From: Rhodocyclaceae bacterium
Lineage (GTDB): Bacteria; Pseudomonadota; Gammaproteobacteria; Burkholderiales; Rhodocyclaceae
Length of the DNA: 64,000 bases
NCBI GenBank assembly: GCA_013791905.1
Contig: VMSX01000007.1
Location: forward strand, 1-64,000
Reading direction: 5' to 3'
The first letter of the stretch is position 1; every line of letters starts with the position of its first letter. Below the pieces are notes generated by a model. That model had not been told where the DNA came from. It saw only the letters and a program-made list of their open reading frames with translations, and ran no database searches. The translations under genes and the position numbers were made by a program. Of this stretch, positions 26,633 to 35,039 are shown piece by piece.

Positions 26633-26683
26633 GCCGCCGTACCCGCTGCGGGGCATTTCATCCCGCCAGCGCCGACTTTGGTA
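26633..26683 (-). repeat. repeat A copy downstream of mog
   Basis: On the minus strand the element reads CCAAAGTCGGCGCTGGCGGG followed by ATGAAATGCCCCGCAGCGGG and TACGGCGGC. It is nearly identical over about 48 bases to the copy inside the CYTH-CHAD gene at 59289. It starts five bases after the mog stop codon. Confidence 0.85.
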
Positions 26684-26687
26684 CAAC

Positions 26688-27257
26688 TTATCGCGCCATG
26701 CCAGAGCGTTGCGCCGATTTTGGCCGGAATGCCTTGATGACCTCTTCGCGCGTCTCGACGTAGGGGCCGCCGATCAGATCAAGGCAATATGGCACGGCGG
26801 CAAAGACGCCGTCGAGCGTTTCCTTGATGGCTTTCGGTTGCCCCGGCAAATTGAGGATCAGCGTCTGGCCGTGCGCATGCTGTCTTATGGCACCTACCTG
26901 GCGCGACAGGATGGCCGTCGGCACATACTTGAGACTGACCTGCCGCATCTGCTCGCCGAAACCCGGCATCACCTTCTGGGCGACGGCCAGCGTGGCCTCG
27001 GGTGTGACATCGCGCAGGGCGGGGCCGGTGCCGCCGGTAGTAAGCACCAAATGGCAACCAACGCTGTCTGTCAGTTCGATCAGCGTCTGCTCGATGAGGG
27101 ATTGCTCGTCGGGAATCAAGCGTGTTTCGATGCGCCAGGGCGAGGCGAGCGCGGCAGCAAACCAGTCGCGCAGGGCGGGGATACCCTTGTCCTCATAGAC
27201 GCCGCTCGAAGCGCGGTCGGAAATGGAGACAAGGCCGATGAGCAGCTCTTTAGTCAT
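26688..27257 (-). CDS. mog: molybdopterin adenylyltransferase MogA
   Basis: A 189-residue MoCF-fold enzyme that adenylylates molybdopterin before molybdenum insertion. It shows IGLVSISDRASSGVYEDKGIP at the N terminus, the substrate-binding LTTGGTGPALRDVTPEAT loop near residue 70, and LNLPGQPKAIKETL near 140, all typical of MogA. The ATG at 27257 starts the domain and overlaps the end of yjgA by 8 bases, indicating translational coupling. A molybdenum-cofactor enzyme is not seen in this window. Confidence 0.95.
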   Translation of the reverse strand: MTKELLIGLVSISDRASSGVYEDKGIPALRDWFAAALASPWRIETRLIPDEQSLIEQTLIELTDSVGCHLVLTTGGTGPALRDVTPEATLAVAQKVMPGFGEQMRQVSLKYVPTAILSRQVGAIRQHAHGQTLILNLPGQPKAIKETLDGVFAAVPYCLDLIGGPYVETREEVIKAFRPKSAQRSGMAR

Positions 27258-27771
27258 TGCTCTGGGTTGGCTCCTCAGTACTCCCCGCAGTGGATTGAAG
27301 TTCACGCAACACCTTGAATAACTCGCGAAACGCCCGCGGCGGCTTGGCCAGTTGCTGCTCTTTGAGCGCATTGCGGCGCAACTGCCGCAAAAGTTGCAAA
27401 TCGGCGTCCGGATGTGTCGCGGCAATCTCGCCGATGACCGTCTCGTCTGCGAGGAAGCGGGTACGCAGACCTTCCAGTGCATGCATGCGCACGTTGGCCG
27501 CGGCAGAAACTCCCTTGATATCGTCAAGCGCGGCACGGATCGGATCGGCGTCTATCGACCGCATCAGTTTGCCGATGTATTGCAGTTGCCGACGGTGGGC
27601 TTCATGCTTGGTTATCCGCTGAGCTTCACGTACCGCCATGCCCAGGTTTTCGGGCAGATCGATTTTTTTTAATTGATCTTTCGAGAGCGTGACCAGTTCG
27701 ACGCCAAGCGTCTGCAGGTCATCCATGGTGCGCTTGCGTGCACTCTTGCTGGGTTTTTCTAGTGGTTCCAC
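27250..27771 (-). CDS. yjgA: ribosome-associated protein YjgA (DarP)
   Basis: A 173-residue, charged, mainly helical protein matching the YjgA/DarP family, which associates with late 50S assembly intermediates. Recognisable blocks are SARKRTMDDLQTLGVELVTL near the start, ITKHEAHRRQLQYIGKLMR in the middle and RQLRRNALKEQ towards the end. It is transcribed divergently from pmbA (36 bases apart); yjgA and pmbA are adjacent in many Betaproteobacteria. The C-terminal tail is low-complexity. Confidence 0.93.
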   Translation of the reverse strand: MEPLEKPSKSARKRTMDDLQTLGVELVTLSKDQLKKIDLPENLGMAVREAQRITKHEAHRRQLQYIGKLMRSIDADPIRAALDDIKGVSAAANVRMHALEGLRTRFLADETVIGEIAATHPDADLQLLRQLRRNALKEQQLAKPPRAFRELFKVLRELQSTAGSTEEPTQSND

Positions 27772-27807
27772 GGGTAAGATTATAGCTTTCCTCCATTCGT
27801 GCCTCCT

Positions 27808-29157
27808 ATGTCAGAATTCTCATTTACCCCCGACCAGCTACGCCAATTGGCCACCGATGTGCTGCAGCACGCCAGGCAGGGCGGCGCCAGCGCCTGCGAA
27901 ACCGATGTTTCCGAAGGCTTTGGCCAATCGGTGACGGTCCGCAAGGGCGAAGTCGAGACCATTGAGTTCAACCGCGACAAGGGCATCGGCGTCTCCGTTT
28001 ACCTTGGCCAGCAACGCGGCCACGCCTCCACTTCCGATTTTTCGCCAGCATCAATCAAGGCCACGGTGGATGCCGCGCTGTCGATTGCCCGCTTCACCGC
28101 CGCCGACCCCTGCGCCGGTCTGCCCGCTCCTGAATTGCTGGCAAAGAACGTGGCGGATATGGACCTTGATCTCTATCACCCATGGCCGTTGCCCGTCGAA
28201 GAGGCCATTGCCCTCGCCCGCCGCAGCGAACAAGCCGCCTTTGCCGTCAGTCCGCTGATCAACAATTCCGAGGGCGCCTCGGTGTCGGCCCATGCTGCCC
28301 ACTTCATCTCCGCCAACAGTCTCGGCTTCATGGGCGGCTATCCGTCCACGCGGCATTACCTCTCCTGCGTCCCCATAGCCAGCAAAGGCAAGGACATGCA
28401 GCGGGACGACTGGTACTCTGGCTGGCGCGACCCCGCTGACCTTGCCGCTCCGGAGTTGATCGGCGACTACGCCGCCCGCCGGACGCTGTCACGTCTCGGC
28501 GCAAAAAAGCTCAAGACACGCCAATGCAAGGTCATGCTCGAAGCACCACTGGCTGCCATGCTGCTCGGCAGCTTTGTTCATGCAGTGAGCGGCGGCAGCC
28601 TCTACCGCAAGGCAAGTTTTCTGCTCGACACATTGGGCCAGCGCATTTTCCCCGACTGGTTCTCCATCGAGGAACGACCACACCTAAAAAAAGGCCTGGC
28701 CTCCAGCCTGTTCGACGATGACGGCGTAGCGACCCACGACCGCACCGTCGTCGCCAATGGCGTGTTGCAGGGTTATTTCCTGTCGACCTATACCGCGCGC
28801 AAGCTCAACATGCAGACCACCGGCAATGCCGGTGGCAGCCACAACCTGATAGTCGCGCCGAGCCCGGATGCACCAGCGGATTTCGCCGGATTATTGCGCC
28901 AGATGGGCACCGGCCTGCTGGTCACCGAGTTACTGGGGCATGGCATCAATTATGTGACGGGTGACTACTCGCGCGGGGCGGTCGGTTACTGGGTGGAAGG
29001 CGGAGAAGTCGCCTACCCGGTGCATGAAATCACCATTGCCGGCAACCTGCGCGACATGTTCGCCGGCATCGAAACCGTCGGGCGGGACAGCGTCACGCGC
29101 GGCTCGCGGAGCGTCGGTTCTATTGTGGTAAACCGCATGACCGTGGCGGGAAATTAG
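27808..29157 (+). CDS. pmbA: metalloprotease-complex subunit PmbA/TldE
   Basis: A 449-residue U62-family protein. TldE/PmbA pairs with TldD to process small peptides and antitoxins; the zinc HExxxH motif belongs to TldD and is not present here, as expected. Characteristic stretches are VTVRKGEVETIEFNRDKGIGV near residue 45, the HDRTVVANGVLQGYFLSTYTAR segment near 315, and GGEVAYPVHEITIAGNLRDMF near the C terminus. I take the second methionine (27808) as start, three codons after the first. No tldD is in the window. Confidence 0.94.
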   Translation: MSEFSFTPDQLRQLATDVLQHARQGGASACETDVSEGFGQSVTVRKGEVETIEFNRDKGIGVSVYLGQQRGHASTSDFSPASIKATVDAALSIARFTAADPCAGLPAPELLAKNVADMDLDLYHPWPLPVEEAIALARRSEQAAFAVSPLINNSEGASVSAHAAHFISANSLGFMGGYPSTRHYLSCVPIASKGKDMQRDDWYSGWRDPADLAAPELIGDYAARRTLSRLGAKKLKTRQCKVMLEAPLAAMLLGSFVHAVSGGSLYRKASFLLDTLGQRIFPDWFSIEERPHLKKGLASSLFDDDGVATHDRTVVANGVLQGYFLSTYTARKLNMQTTGNAGGSHNLIVAPSPDAPADFAGLLRQMGTGLLVTELLGHGINYVTGDYSRGAVGYWVEGGEVAYPVHEITIAGNLRDMFAGIETVGRDSVTRGSRSVGSIVVNRMTVAGN

Positions 29158-29254
29158 CTCGTTTCACCTCCTCTCCGGGTTTTCTTTCGGTGTAGTATTT
29201 CGCCACCGTCCCACCTCAGCGGGGCGTTCCCAAAAAACACCAAGGAGACGATGT

Positions 29255-30337
29255 ATGGAAAGACGTAAATTTCTGCAAAACGCCGGTATCGCCGGAATTC
29301 TGGCGGCTGGTGCCGCCCCGGCGATAGTCCATGCCCAGCAGGCAATCCGCTGGCGCTTGGCTTCGAGCTTCCCCAAAGCACTGGACACCATCTACGGTGC
29401 GGCTGAAACCTTCACGAAGAAGGTCAAGGATATGTCGGGCGGCAAATTCGAGATTTCCGTACACGCCGGCGGCGAACTGATGCCCGCCTTTGGTGTAGTT
29501 GATGGCGTCCAGCAGGGCACCGTGGAATGTGCCCACACCGCGCCGTATTATTTCTTTGGCAAGGATGAAACCTTCGCCATCGACTGCACGATTCCCTTCG
29601 GTCTCAATTCGCGCCAGATGACGGCCTGGATGTACCACGGCAACGGCATGAAACTGCTGCGTGAGTTTTACAACCAGTACAACATCGTCAACTTCCCGAT
29701 GGGCAACACCGGCGCCCAGATGGGCGGCTGGTATCGCAAGGAAATCAAGTCGCTCGCCGACGTCAAAGGCCTCAAGATGCGCATCGGCGGCTTCGGCGGC
29801 CGCATCCTGTCCGGCATCGGCGGCGTACCGCAGAACATCCCGGGCGGCGAAATCTATCAGGCGCTGGAAAAGGGCACCATCGATGCCACCGAGTGGGTCG
29901 GTCCCTACGATGACCAGAAACTGGGTTTCTACAAAGTCGCCAAGTTCTATGCCTACCCGGCCTGGTGGGAAGGCGGCCCGCAGTTAAGCCTTTATGTCAA
30001 CAACAAGGCCTATGACGCCCTGCCCGCCGACTACAAGGCCATGATCGAGGTGGCGGCATCGCATGCCCACGTCGATATGCAGGCCAAGTACGACGCCAAG
30101 AACCCGCAGGCCCTGAAGGAACTGGTGGCCAGCGGTACGAAACTTTTCCGCCTGCCCAAGGACACGATGGACGCCGCCTTCAAGTTCTCCGAAGCGCACT
30201 ACGCCGAACTGTCCGACAAGAACCCGAACTGGAAGAAGGTTTTCACGGATTACAAAGCCTTCCGTAAAGAGCAGAACCTGTGGTTCCGCTTTGCCGAGGC
30301 CGGTTACGACAGCTACATGCAGGCTCAGAAACTCTAA
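29255..30337 (+). CDS. TRAP transporter substrate-binding protein, TakP-like (copy 1)
   Basis: The 360-residue periplasmic receptor begins with a twin-arginine-type signal (MERRKFLQNAGIAGILAAGAAPAIVHA). The mature part has the DctP fold, with the MGGWYRKEIKSLADVKGLKMRI segment whose arginine contacts the substrate carboxylate, and EWVGPYDD followed by AYPAWWEGGPQLSLYVN, as in TakP, the 2-oxo-acid receptor. The gene points towards the convergent dctM and ends at a strong terminator. A second, clearly paralogous receptor lies on the other side of dctQM. The ligand is probably a mono- or dicarboxylate; the exact one is unknown. Confidence 0.92.
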   Translation: MERRKFLQNAGIAGILAAGAAPAIVHAQQAIRWRLASSFPKALDTIYGAAETFTKKVKDMSGGKFEISVHAGGELMPAFGVVDGVQQGTVECAHTAPYYFFGKDETFAIDCTIPFGLNSRQMTAWMYHGNGMKLLREFYNQYNIVNFPMGNTGAQMGGWYRKEIKSLADVKGLKMRIGGFGGRILSGIGGVPQNIPGGEIYQALEKGTIDATEWVGPYDDQKLGFYKVAKFYAYPAWWEGGPQLSLYVNNKAYDALPADYKAMIEVAASHAHVDMQAKYDAKNPQALKELVASGTKLFRLPKDTMDAAFKFSEAHYAELSDKNPNWKKVFTDYKAFRKEQNLWFRFAEAGYDSYMQAQKL

Positions 30338-30353
30338 GCAGACTCGTATCAGT

Positions 30354-30385
30354 AAAAAACCCGCGGGCTTGCCCGCGGGTTTTTT
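30354..30385. terminator. bidirectional intrinsic terminator
   Basis: AAAAAACCCGCGGG at 30354-30367 pairs with CCCGCGGGTTTTTT at 30372-30385 around a CTTG loop. It ends the copy-1 binding-protein gene and, in the other direction, the dctQM transcript. Confidence 0.93.
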
Positions 30386-30450
30386 ACGTCTGGTAACTCA
30401 TAGCGAGAAAAGCCGCCATTAATAGGCTGGCGGCGGAATTCCTCGCATGA

Positions 30451-32274
30451 TTACTTGCCCTTTTTCTTGTCCTTGGCAACTTCCTCCATCAAGGCTGCCG
30501 CAGGATCATCCTGCTTTCCATCGGCTTCCTTGGCGTCCTGTGGCGGAGCAAGGGCATCAAGGTCAGCAGGTTTTGCATCACCCGCCGCGTCCTTCTCCAC
30601 ATCCACCCATCTGCCCCAGTCCGTCGCAGCAGCCGAGGAGCCATAGCCACGGTCGACGCCACCGGAAGCTTCCATCTCCAGCTTAACCTCTTCGGCACTG
30701 AGTTTCTCTGTCTTGTCGAGGCTGCCGGTGACAATACCCGGGAAGGCGATGAGGACGCCGACCATGATGACCTGGATGACGACAAACGGCACGGCCCCCC
30801 AATAGATCTGGCCTGTCGTAACCCGCGCCGTCTTCTTCTTGGTCACCTTGTCGATGTAATCCTGTTGCGGCGCCACGCTACGCAAGTAGAACAGGGCAAA
30901 ACCAAACGGCGGGTGCATGAAGGAGGTCTGCATGTTGACCGCCATCAGGATGCCGAACCAGACCAGATCGATTCCCAGCTTATCCGCCACCGGCGCCAGC
31001 AGCGGCAATACGATGAAAGCCAGCTCGAAGAAATCAAGGAAGAAGGCCAGCACAAAGATCAGGACGTTGACCACGATGAGGAAGCCGACCTGGCCGCCGG
31101 GCAGGCCGGTCAGCAGATGCTCGACCCATTTATGGCCATCCACCGCCTGGAAGGTCAAGCTGAACACGGTGGCGCCGAGCAGGATGAACATGACGAAGGC
31201 GGAAAGCTTCGTGGTGGCATCCATCGCCTGGGTCATCAACTTCAAGCTCAGGCGGCGACGTGAAAAGGCCATGATCAACGCCCCCACGGCACCCATTGCA
31301 CCACCTTCGGTCGGCGTGGCAATACCCAGGAAAATGGTGCCGAGCACAAGGAAGATCAGCGCCAGCGGCGGAATCAGCACGAAGGTGACCCGCTCGGCCA
31401 TGCGCGACAGCAGGCCCAATTTGGTCACGCGATTGAGCATCGCGAGCATGAAGGCGATGCCGATACCCACGCACATCGACAGCACAATCGTTTCATCCTT
31501 GGGTGCTTCAGCCGACCGGTTTTGGGCAAACGCCACCGCGCCACTCACCGAAAGAATGAACAGCACCAGCACCGAACGCATGCCGGAACTGCCGTTGGCC
31601 TCGCGGAAGGTGCGCGCCTCCGGCGGCAGGGCTGGACACATGTTCGGCTTGATAAAGGTCAGCAGCACCACCCAGCCGACATAAAGAGCCATCAGCATGA
31701 AACCCGGGATGAAGGCGCCCGCATACAGGTCACCGACGCTGCGGCCAAGCTGATCGGCGATCACGATCAGCACCAGCGAAGGCGGAATGATCTGTGCCAG
31801 CGTACCCGAGGCGGCGATGACACCGGAGGCCAACCGTCGATCATAGCCATAGCGCAGCATCAACGGCAGGGAGATCAGGCCCATCGAGATCACCGACGCG
31901 GCAACGACACCCGTGGTAGCCGCCAGCATGGCGCCCACCAAAATGACCGCGATGGCCAGGCCGCCGCGAAGCGGACCGAACAACTGACCAATGGTGTCGA
32001 GCAGATCCTCGGCCATCCCCGATCGCTCGAGGATCAACCCCATGAAGGTGAAGAAGGGAATCGCCAGCAGCGTGTCGTTCTTCATGATGCCGAAGATGCG
32101 CAACGGCAGAGCCTGCATCAGCGAGGCGGGCAGCATGCCAAGTTCGATGCCGATGAAGGCGAAGAAGAGTCCGCAGGCGGCCAGCGAAAACGCCACCGAG
32201 TAACCCATCAGCAGGAAGATGAACAGGCCCACGAACATCACCGGGGCCATGTTGGCTTGCAGAAATTCAATCAT
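30451..32274 (-). CDS. dctM: TRAP transporter large permease with C-terminal extension
   Basis: The 607-residue inner-membrane protein belongs to the DctM family: many hydrophobic segments from residue 10 on, with FGIMKNDTLLAIPFFTFMGLILERSGMAEDLL, ASGTLAQIIPPSLVLIVIADQ and the later ATPTEGGAMGAVGALI. DctM drives sodium-coupled uptake of the bound carboxylate. It is longer than the usual 430 residues: an extra hydrophobic segment lies in the middle (about 230-290), and after the last membrane segment a charged tail of about 110 residues, rich in Asp, Ala and Lys, ends in KDKKKGK. It overlaps dctQ by four bases (ATGA). Confidence 0.93.
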   Translation of the reverse strand: MIEFLQANMAPVMFVGLFIFLLMGYSVAFSLAACGLFFAFIGIELGMLPASLMQALPLRIFGIMKNDTLLAIPFFTFMGLILERSGMAEDLLDTIGQLFGPLRGGLAIAVILVGAMLAATTGVVAASVISMGLISLPLMLRYGYDRRLASGVIAASGTLAQIIPPSLVLIVIADQLGRSVGDLYAGAFIPGFMLMALYVGWVVLLTFIKPNMCPALPPEARTFREANGSSGMRSVLVLFILSVSGAVAFAQNRSAEAPKDETIVLSMCVGIGIAFMLAMLNRVTKLGLLSRMAERVTFVLIPPLALIFLVLGTIFLGIATPTEGGAMGAVGALIMAFSRRRLSLKLMTQAMDATTKLSAFVMFILLGATVFSLTFQAVDGHKWVEHLLTGLPGGQVGFLIVVNVLIFVLAFFLDFFELAFIVLPLLAPVADKLGIDLVWFGILMAVNMQTSFMHPPFGFALFYLRSVAPQQDYIDKVTKKKTARVTTGQIYWGAVPFVVIQVIMVGVLIAFPGIVTGSLDKTEKLSAEEVKLEMEASGGVDRGYGSSAAATDWGRWVDVEKDAAGDAKPADLDALAPPQDAKEADGKQDDPAAALMEEVAKDKKKGK

Positions 32275-32930
32275 TTGTCTGCCCTTTCTTCCCGAGCTCG
32301 GTCGGCAACCATATCGACGGCGTCTTCAACGCGGTCGATGACTTCCGGCGACACCTCGTGCTTCCTGATCTCTTCGGCCAGTTCCTCCTCTGCCGTTTTG
32401 GTCTGGACCGGGCGGGTCGGATCGACACACAAACCCTTGAGGAAACCCACGCGCTTGATCAACTCGGACAAGCCCTGCAGGCCCAGCAGGGCAAAACCGA
32501 TCGGCAGCAGGGCATAGACCGGCCAGCGGATCAGGCCGCCAGCGTTTTCCGACATTTCGCCGCTCTCGTAGGCCTGAATGACCAGCGGCCAGGACAAACT
32601 GATGACGAGGATCACAAACGGCATCAGGAAGACCAGGATGCCGAAAATCTCGACCTTGATTTGCGTGTGCTTGGAGAAACGGCCGAGGATAACGTCAATT
32701 TTGACGTGGCCCTGGCGCAGCATGGTATAGCCCGCCGTCAGCAGGAACATGGCAGCAAACAGGTACCACTGGATTTCAAGAAAGGCATTGGAACTGACAC
32801 TGAAGGCCTTGCGCATGATCGCGTTGGAGGCACTGATGACTACGGCGATCAGCACCAGCCAGAGCGCGGCACGACCGACACGCTCAGTGATGCCGTCGAT
32901 CAGCCGCGAGAATTGCAGCAGGAAATTCAT
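32271..32930 (-). CDS. dctQ: TRAP transporter small permease
   Basis: The 219-residue protein has four membrane segments typical of DctQ (first LWLVLIAVVISASNAIMR, then WYLFAAMFLLTAGYTMLRQGHVKIDV, IFGILVFLMPFVILVI and a final YALLPIGFALLGLQ). It partners DctM in the transporter. A cytoplasmic tail of about 50 charged residues follows. GGAGGAG lies before the ATG at 32930. The open frame continues far upstream without similarity. It is divergent from the copy-2 receptor gene 213 bases away. Confidence 0.92.
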   Translation of the reverse strand: MNFLLQFSRLIDGITERVGRAALWLVLIAVVISASNAIMRKAFSVSSNAFLEIQWYLFAAMFLLTAGYTMLRQGHVKIDVILGRFSKHTQIKVEIFGILVFLMPFVILVISLSWPLVIQAYESGEMSENAGGLIRWPVYALLPIGFALLGLQGLSELIKRVGFLKGLCVDPTRPVQTKTAEEELAEEIRKHEVSPEVIDRVEDAVDMVADRAREERADK

Positions 32931-33143
32931 CGATATTTCTCCTCCGCGCCTGGCTTGCGGTACGCCATAATGTGGCTGACCGATCCTGCGGTGTTGTTGT
33001 GCGTTGACTGCTTTCTGCTTGCGAGAGCAAGGGCGCGATATTAAACGTTCAGTTGCGGCTTTGCCATACCATTGTGGAAAGCCGCAATGCAATCCAGCGT
33101 TGCGCGGGTTGTCTGAAGATCCTGATTCGACAAACGTAAAAAT

Positions 33144-34268
33144 ATGGAAAGACGCAAATTCATCAGAGGCGCGGGCCTGGTCGGCATACTGGCGGCCGGT
33201 GCCGCCCCGGCTGTGCATGCCAAGCCGGCACTCCGCTGGCGGCTGGCGTCGAGCTTTCCCAAAACACTGGACATCACCCACGGCAGCGCGCATTTTTTCG
33301 CCCGCGAGGTCAGGGACATGTCGGGCGGCAAGTTCGAGATTGCCGTCCACCCCGCCGATGAACTGCTGCCGGCCTTCGATGTGCTGGACGGCGTGCAGCG
33401 CGGCAGCGTCGAATGCGGGCACACGGCGGCGTATTACTACATTGACCGGGATGAAACCTTCGCCCTCGACTGCGCCATTCCCTTCGGTCTCAACGCCCGT
33501 CAGATGGCGGCCTGGTTGCGGCAGGGCAATGGCCTCAAGCTGCTGCGCGAGTTTTACCAGAACTTCGGCATCGTCAATTTCCCCATGGGCAACAGTGGCG
33601 CCCAAATGGGCGGCTGGTATCGTAACCCTATCAATTCCCCGGCCGACCTCAAGGGGCTCAAGATGCGCATTGCCGGACTTGGCGGACAGGTATTAGCCCG
33701 GCTGGGTGGGGTTCCGGTCAAGCTACCTGGGGCCGAAATTTACCCGGCACTCGAGCGCGGCACGATTGACGCCGCCGAATGGGTCGGGCCATATGACGAC
33801 TTGAAACTGGGCTTGCACAAGCTCAAGCTCTACTACGCCTACCCCGGCTGGTGGGAAGGCAGTACGCAACTGTCGCTCTACATCAATCGGCGCGCCTATG
33901 ACGCACTGACTACCGAGCACAAGGCCATCATCAAAGCGGCTGCGACGGCAACCCATTGCGATATGCTGTCGCAGTACGATGCAAAAAATCCGGCGGCACT
34001 CAAGGAACTGATTGCCATCGGCGCGCGCCTGACACCCTTCCCCAAGACAGTGCTGGATGCAGCCCATCAGGCCGCAGACGAGCTGTATGCCGAACTGGCT
34101 GAGAAGAATCCGCATTGGAAAAGGATTCACGGCAGCTATGCGGCGTTTCTCAGGGAGCAATCCTGGGGTTGGGCCTACACCGAGATGTCTTTTGAAAACT
34201 ACCGGCTCCAGCGCATGCAGGAACAGACGAATGCTGCGGAAGCATCACGCAGTAAAAGTCGGCGCTGA
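33144..34268 (+). CDS. TRAP transporter substrate-binding protein, TakP-like (copy 2)
   Basis: A 374-residue paralogue of the receptor at 29255, with the same signal (MERRKFIRGAGLVGILAAGA) and the same conserved blocks (MGGWYRNPINSPADLKGLKMRI, EWVGPYDDLKLGL, YAYPGWWEGSTQLSLYIN). It is divergent from dctQM, so either receptor could feed the single permease. No good ribosome site precedes the ATG. The last five codons (SKSRR and stop) come from a repeat A copy that runs into the gene end, so the C terminus may have been altered by the repeat. Confidence 0.92.
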   Translation: MERRKFIRGAGLVGILAAGAAPAVHAKPALRWRLASSFPKTLDITHGSAHFFAREVRDMSGGKFEIAVHPADELLPAFDVLDGVQRGSVECGHTAAYYYIDRDETFALDCAIPFGLNARQMAAWLRQGNGLKLLREFYQNFGIVNFPMGNSGAQMGGWYRNPINSPADLKGLKMRIAGLGGQVLARLGGVPVKLPGAEIYPALERGTIDAAEWVGPYDDLKLGLHKLKLYYAYPGWWEGSTQLSLYINRRAYDALTTEHKAIIKAAATATHCDMLSQYDAKNPAALKELIAIGARLTPFPKTVLDAAHQAADELYAELAEKNPHWKRIHGSYAAFLREQSWGWAYTEMSFENYRLQRMQEQTNAAEASRSKSRR

Positions 34269-34310
34269 CCGAAGGGAATCCCCTTTTCAGGACTGACGGG
34301 ACGGCGCTAC
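34253..34310 (+). repeat. repeat A copy with internal 29-bp insertion
   Basis: The core TAAAAGTCGGCGCTGAC is split from its continuation GACGGGACGGCGCTAC by a stretch that contains a short hairpin (GAAGGG/CCCTTTTC). CTGAC appears at both edges of the inserted part, as if it were a short target duplication. The repeat supplies the end of the upstream binding-protein gene. Confidence 0.65.
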
Positions 34311-34312
34311 TC

Positions 34313-34957
34313 TTGAGTTCAACGACTTTAGCCACCCGCCTGTGTGTCGTGCGCCATGGCGAAACCGACTGGAATGCGGGGCGTCGCATCCAGGGGCATA
34401 TCGACGTGCCGCTGTCGGTCGTCGGTCATACCCAGGCCCGCGCCGCCGGGAATACGCTGGCAAACGAAGGGTTCGCCGCCATTTACAGCAGTGATTTGAC
34501 CCGGGCGCGGCAAACCGCCGAGGCGACGGCCCATCTGGCCCATGTGCCGTTACACCTGCTGACCGGACTGCGCGAGCGACATTACGGTGTTTTCCAGGGA
34601 TTGACCTATGCAGAGGCGGAGGCGCAGTATCCAGAAGCTTACGCCCGCCATCACGCGCGTGACAATGCACACTTCGCCTTCCCTGGTGGCGAGAGCCTGC
34701 ATGATCTGGCAGTCCGGATTGGCGATGTCTGCGACGACATCATCAGCCGCCACGCCGGCGGGGCAGTAGCAATCTTCACGCATGGCGGTGTCCTCGACAT
34801 CATGCATCGCCGCGCGGCAGGTAAACCGCTGACGGGGCCACGCGACTTCGCCATCCCCAACGCCGCCATCAACTGGATCGAGATCGCCAACGACCGCTGG
34901 ACGATACTGAACTGGGCCGAGCGCGGACACCTGACCGGGGCACTGGAAGAGTTGTAA
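34313..34957 (+). CDS. histidine phosphatase family protein (GpmB/CobC-like)
   Basis: The 214-residue enzyme has the phosphoglycerate-mutase fold with the phospho-histidine motif VVRHGETDWN near residue 13, arginine in YSSDLTRARQTAE, the glutamate in LRERHYGVFQGLT and the second histidine in AIFTHGGVLD. It dephosphorylates small phosphoesters; the substrate is not known. The only start that fits is the TTG at 34313, directly after a repeat A copy; the ribosome site is weak. Confidence 0.88.
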   Translation: MSSTTLATRLCVVRHGETDWNAGRRIQGHIDVPLSVVGHTQARAAGNTLANEGFAAIYSSDLTRARQTAEATAHLAHVPLHLLTGLRERHYGVFQGLTYAEAEAQYPEAYARHHARDNAHFAFPGGESLHDLAVRIGDVCDDIISRHAGGAVAIFTHGGVLDIMHRRAAGKPLTGPRDFAIPNAAINWIEIANDRWTILNWAERGHLTGALEEL

Positions 34958-35039
34958 CAGCGCAGGGCTACAGTGGTGAAACGGGAACCAGCTGCGTGAT
35001 AAAATCGCCGTCCCTCCTTCCATGAAACGGGCTACCGCC

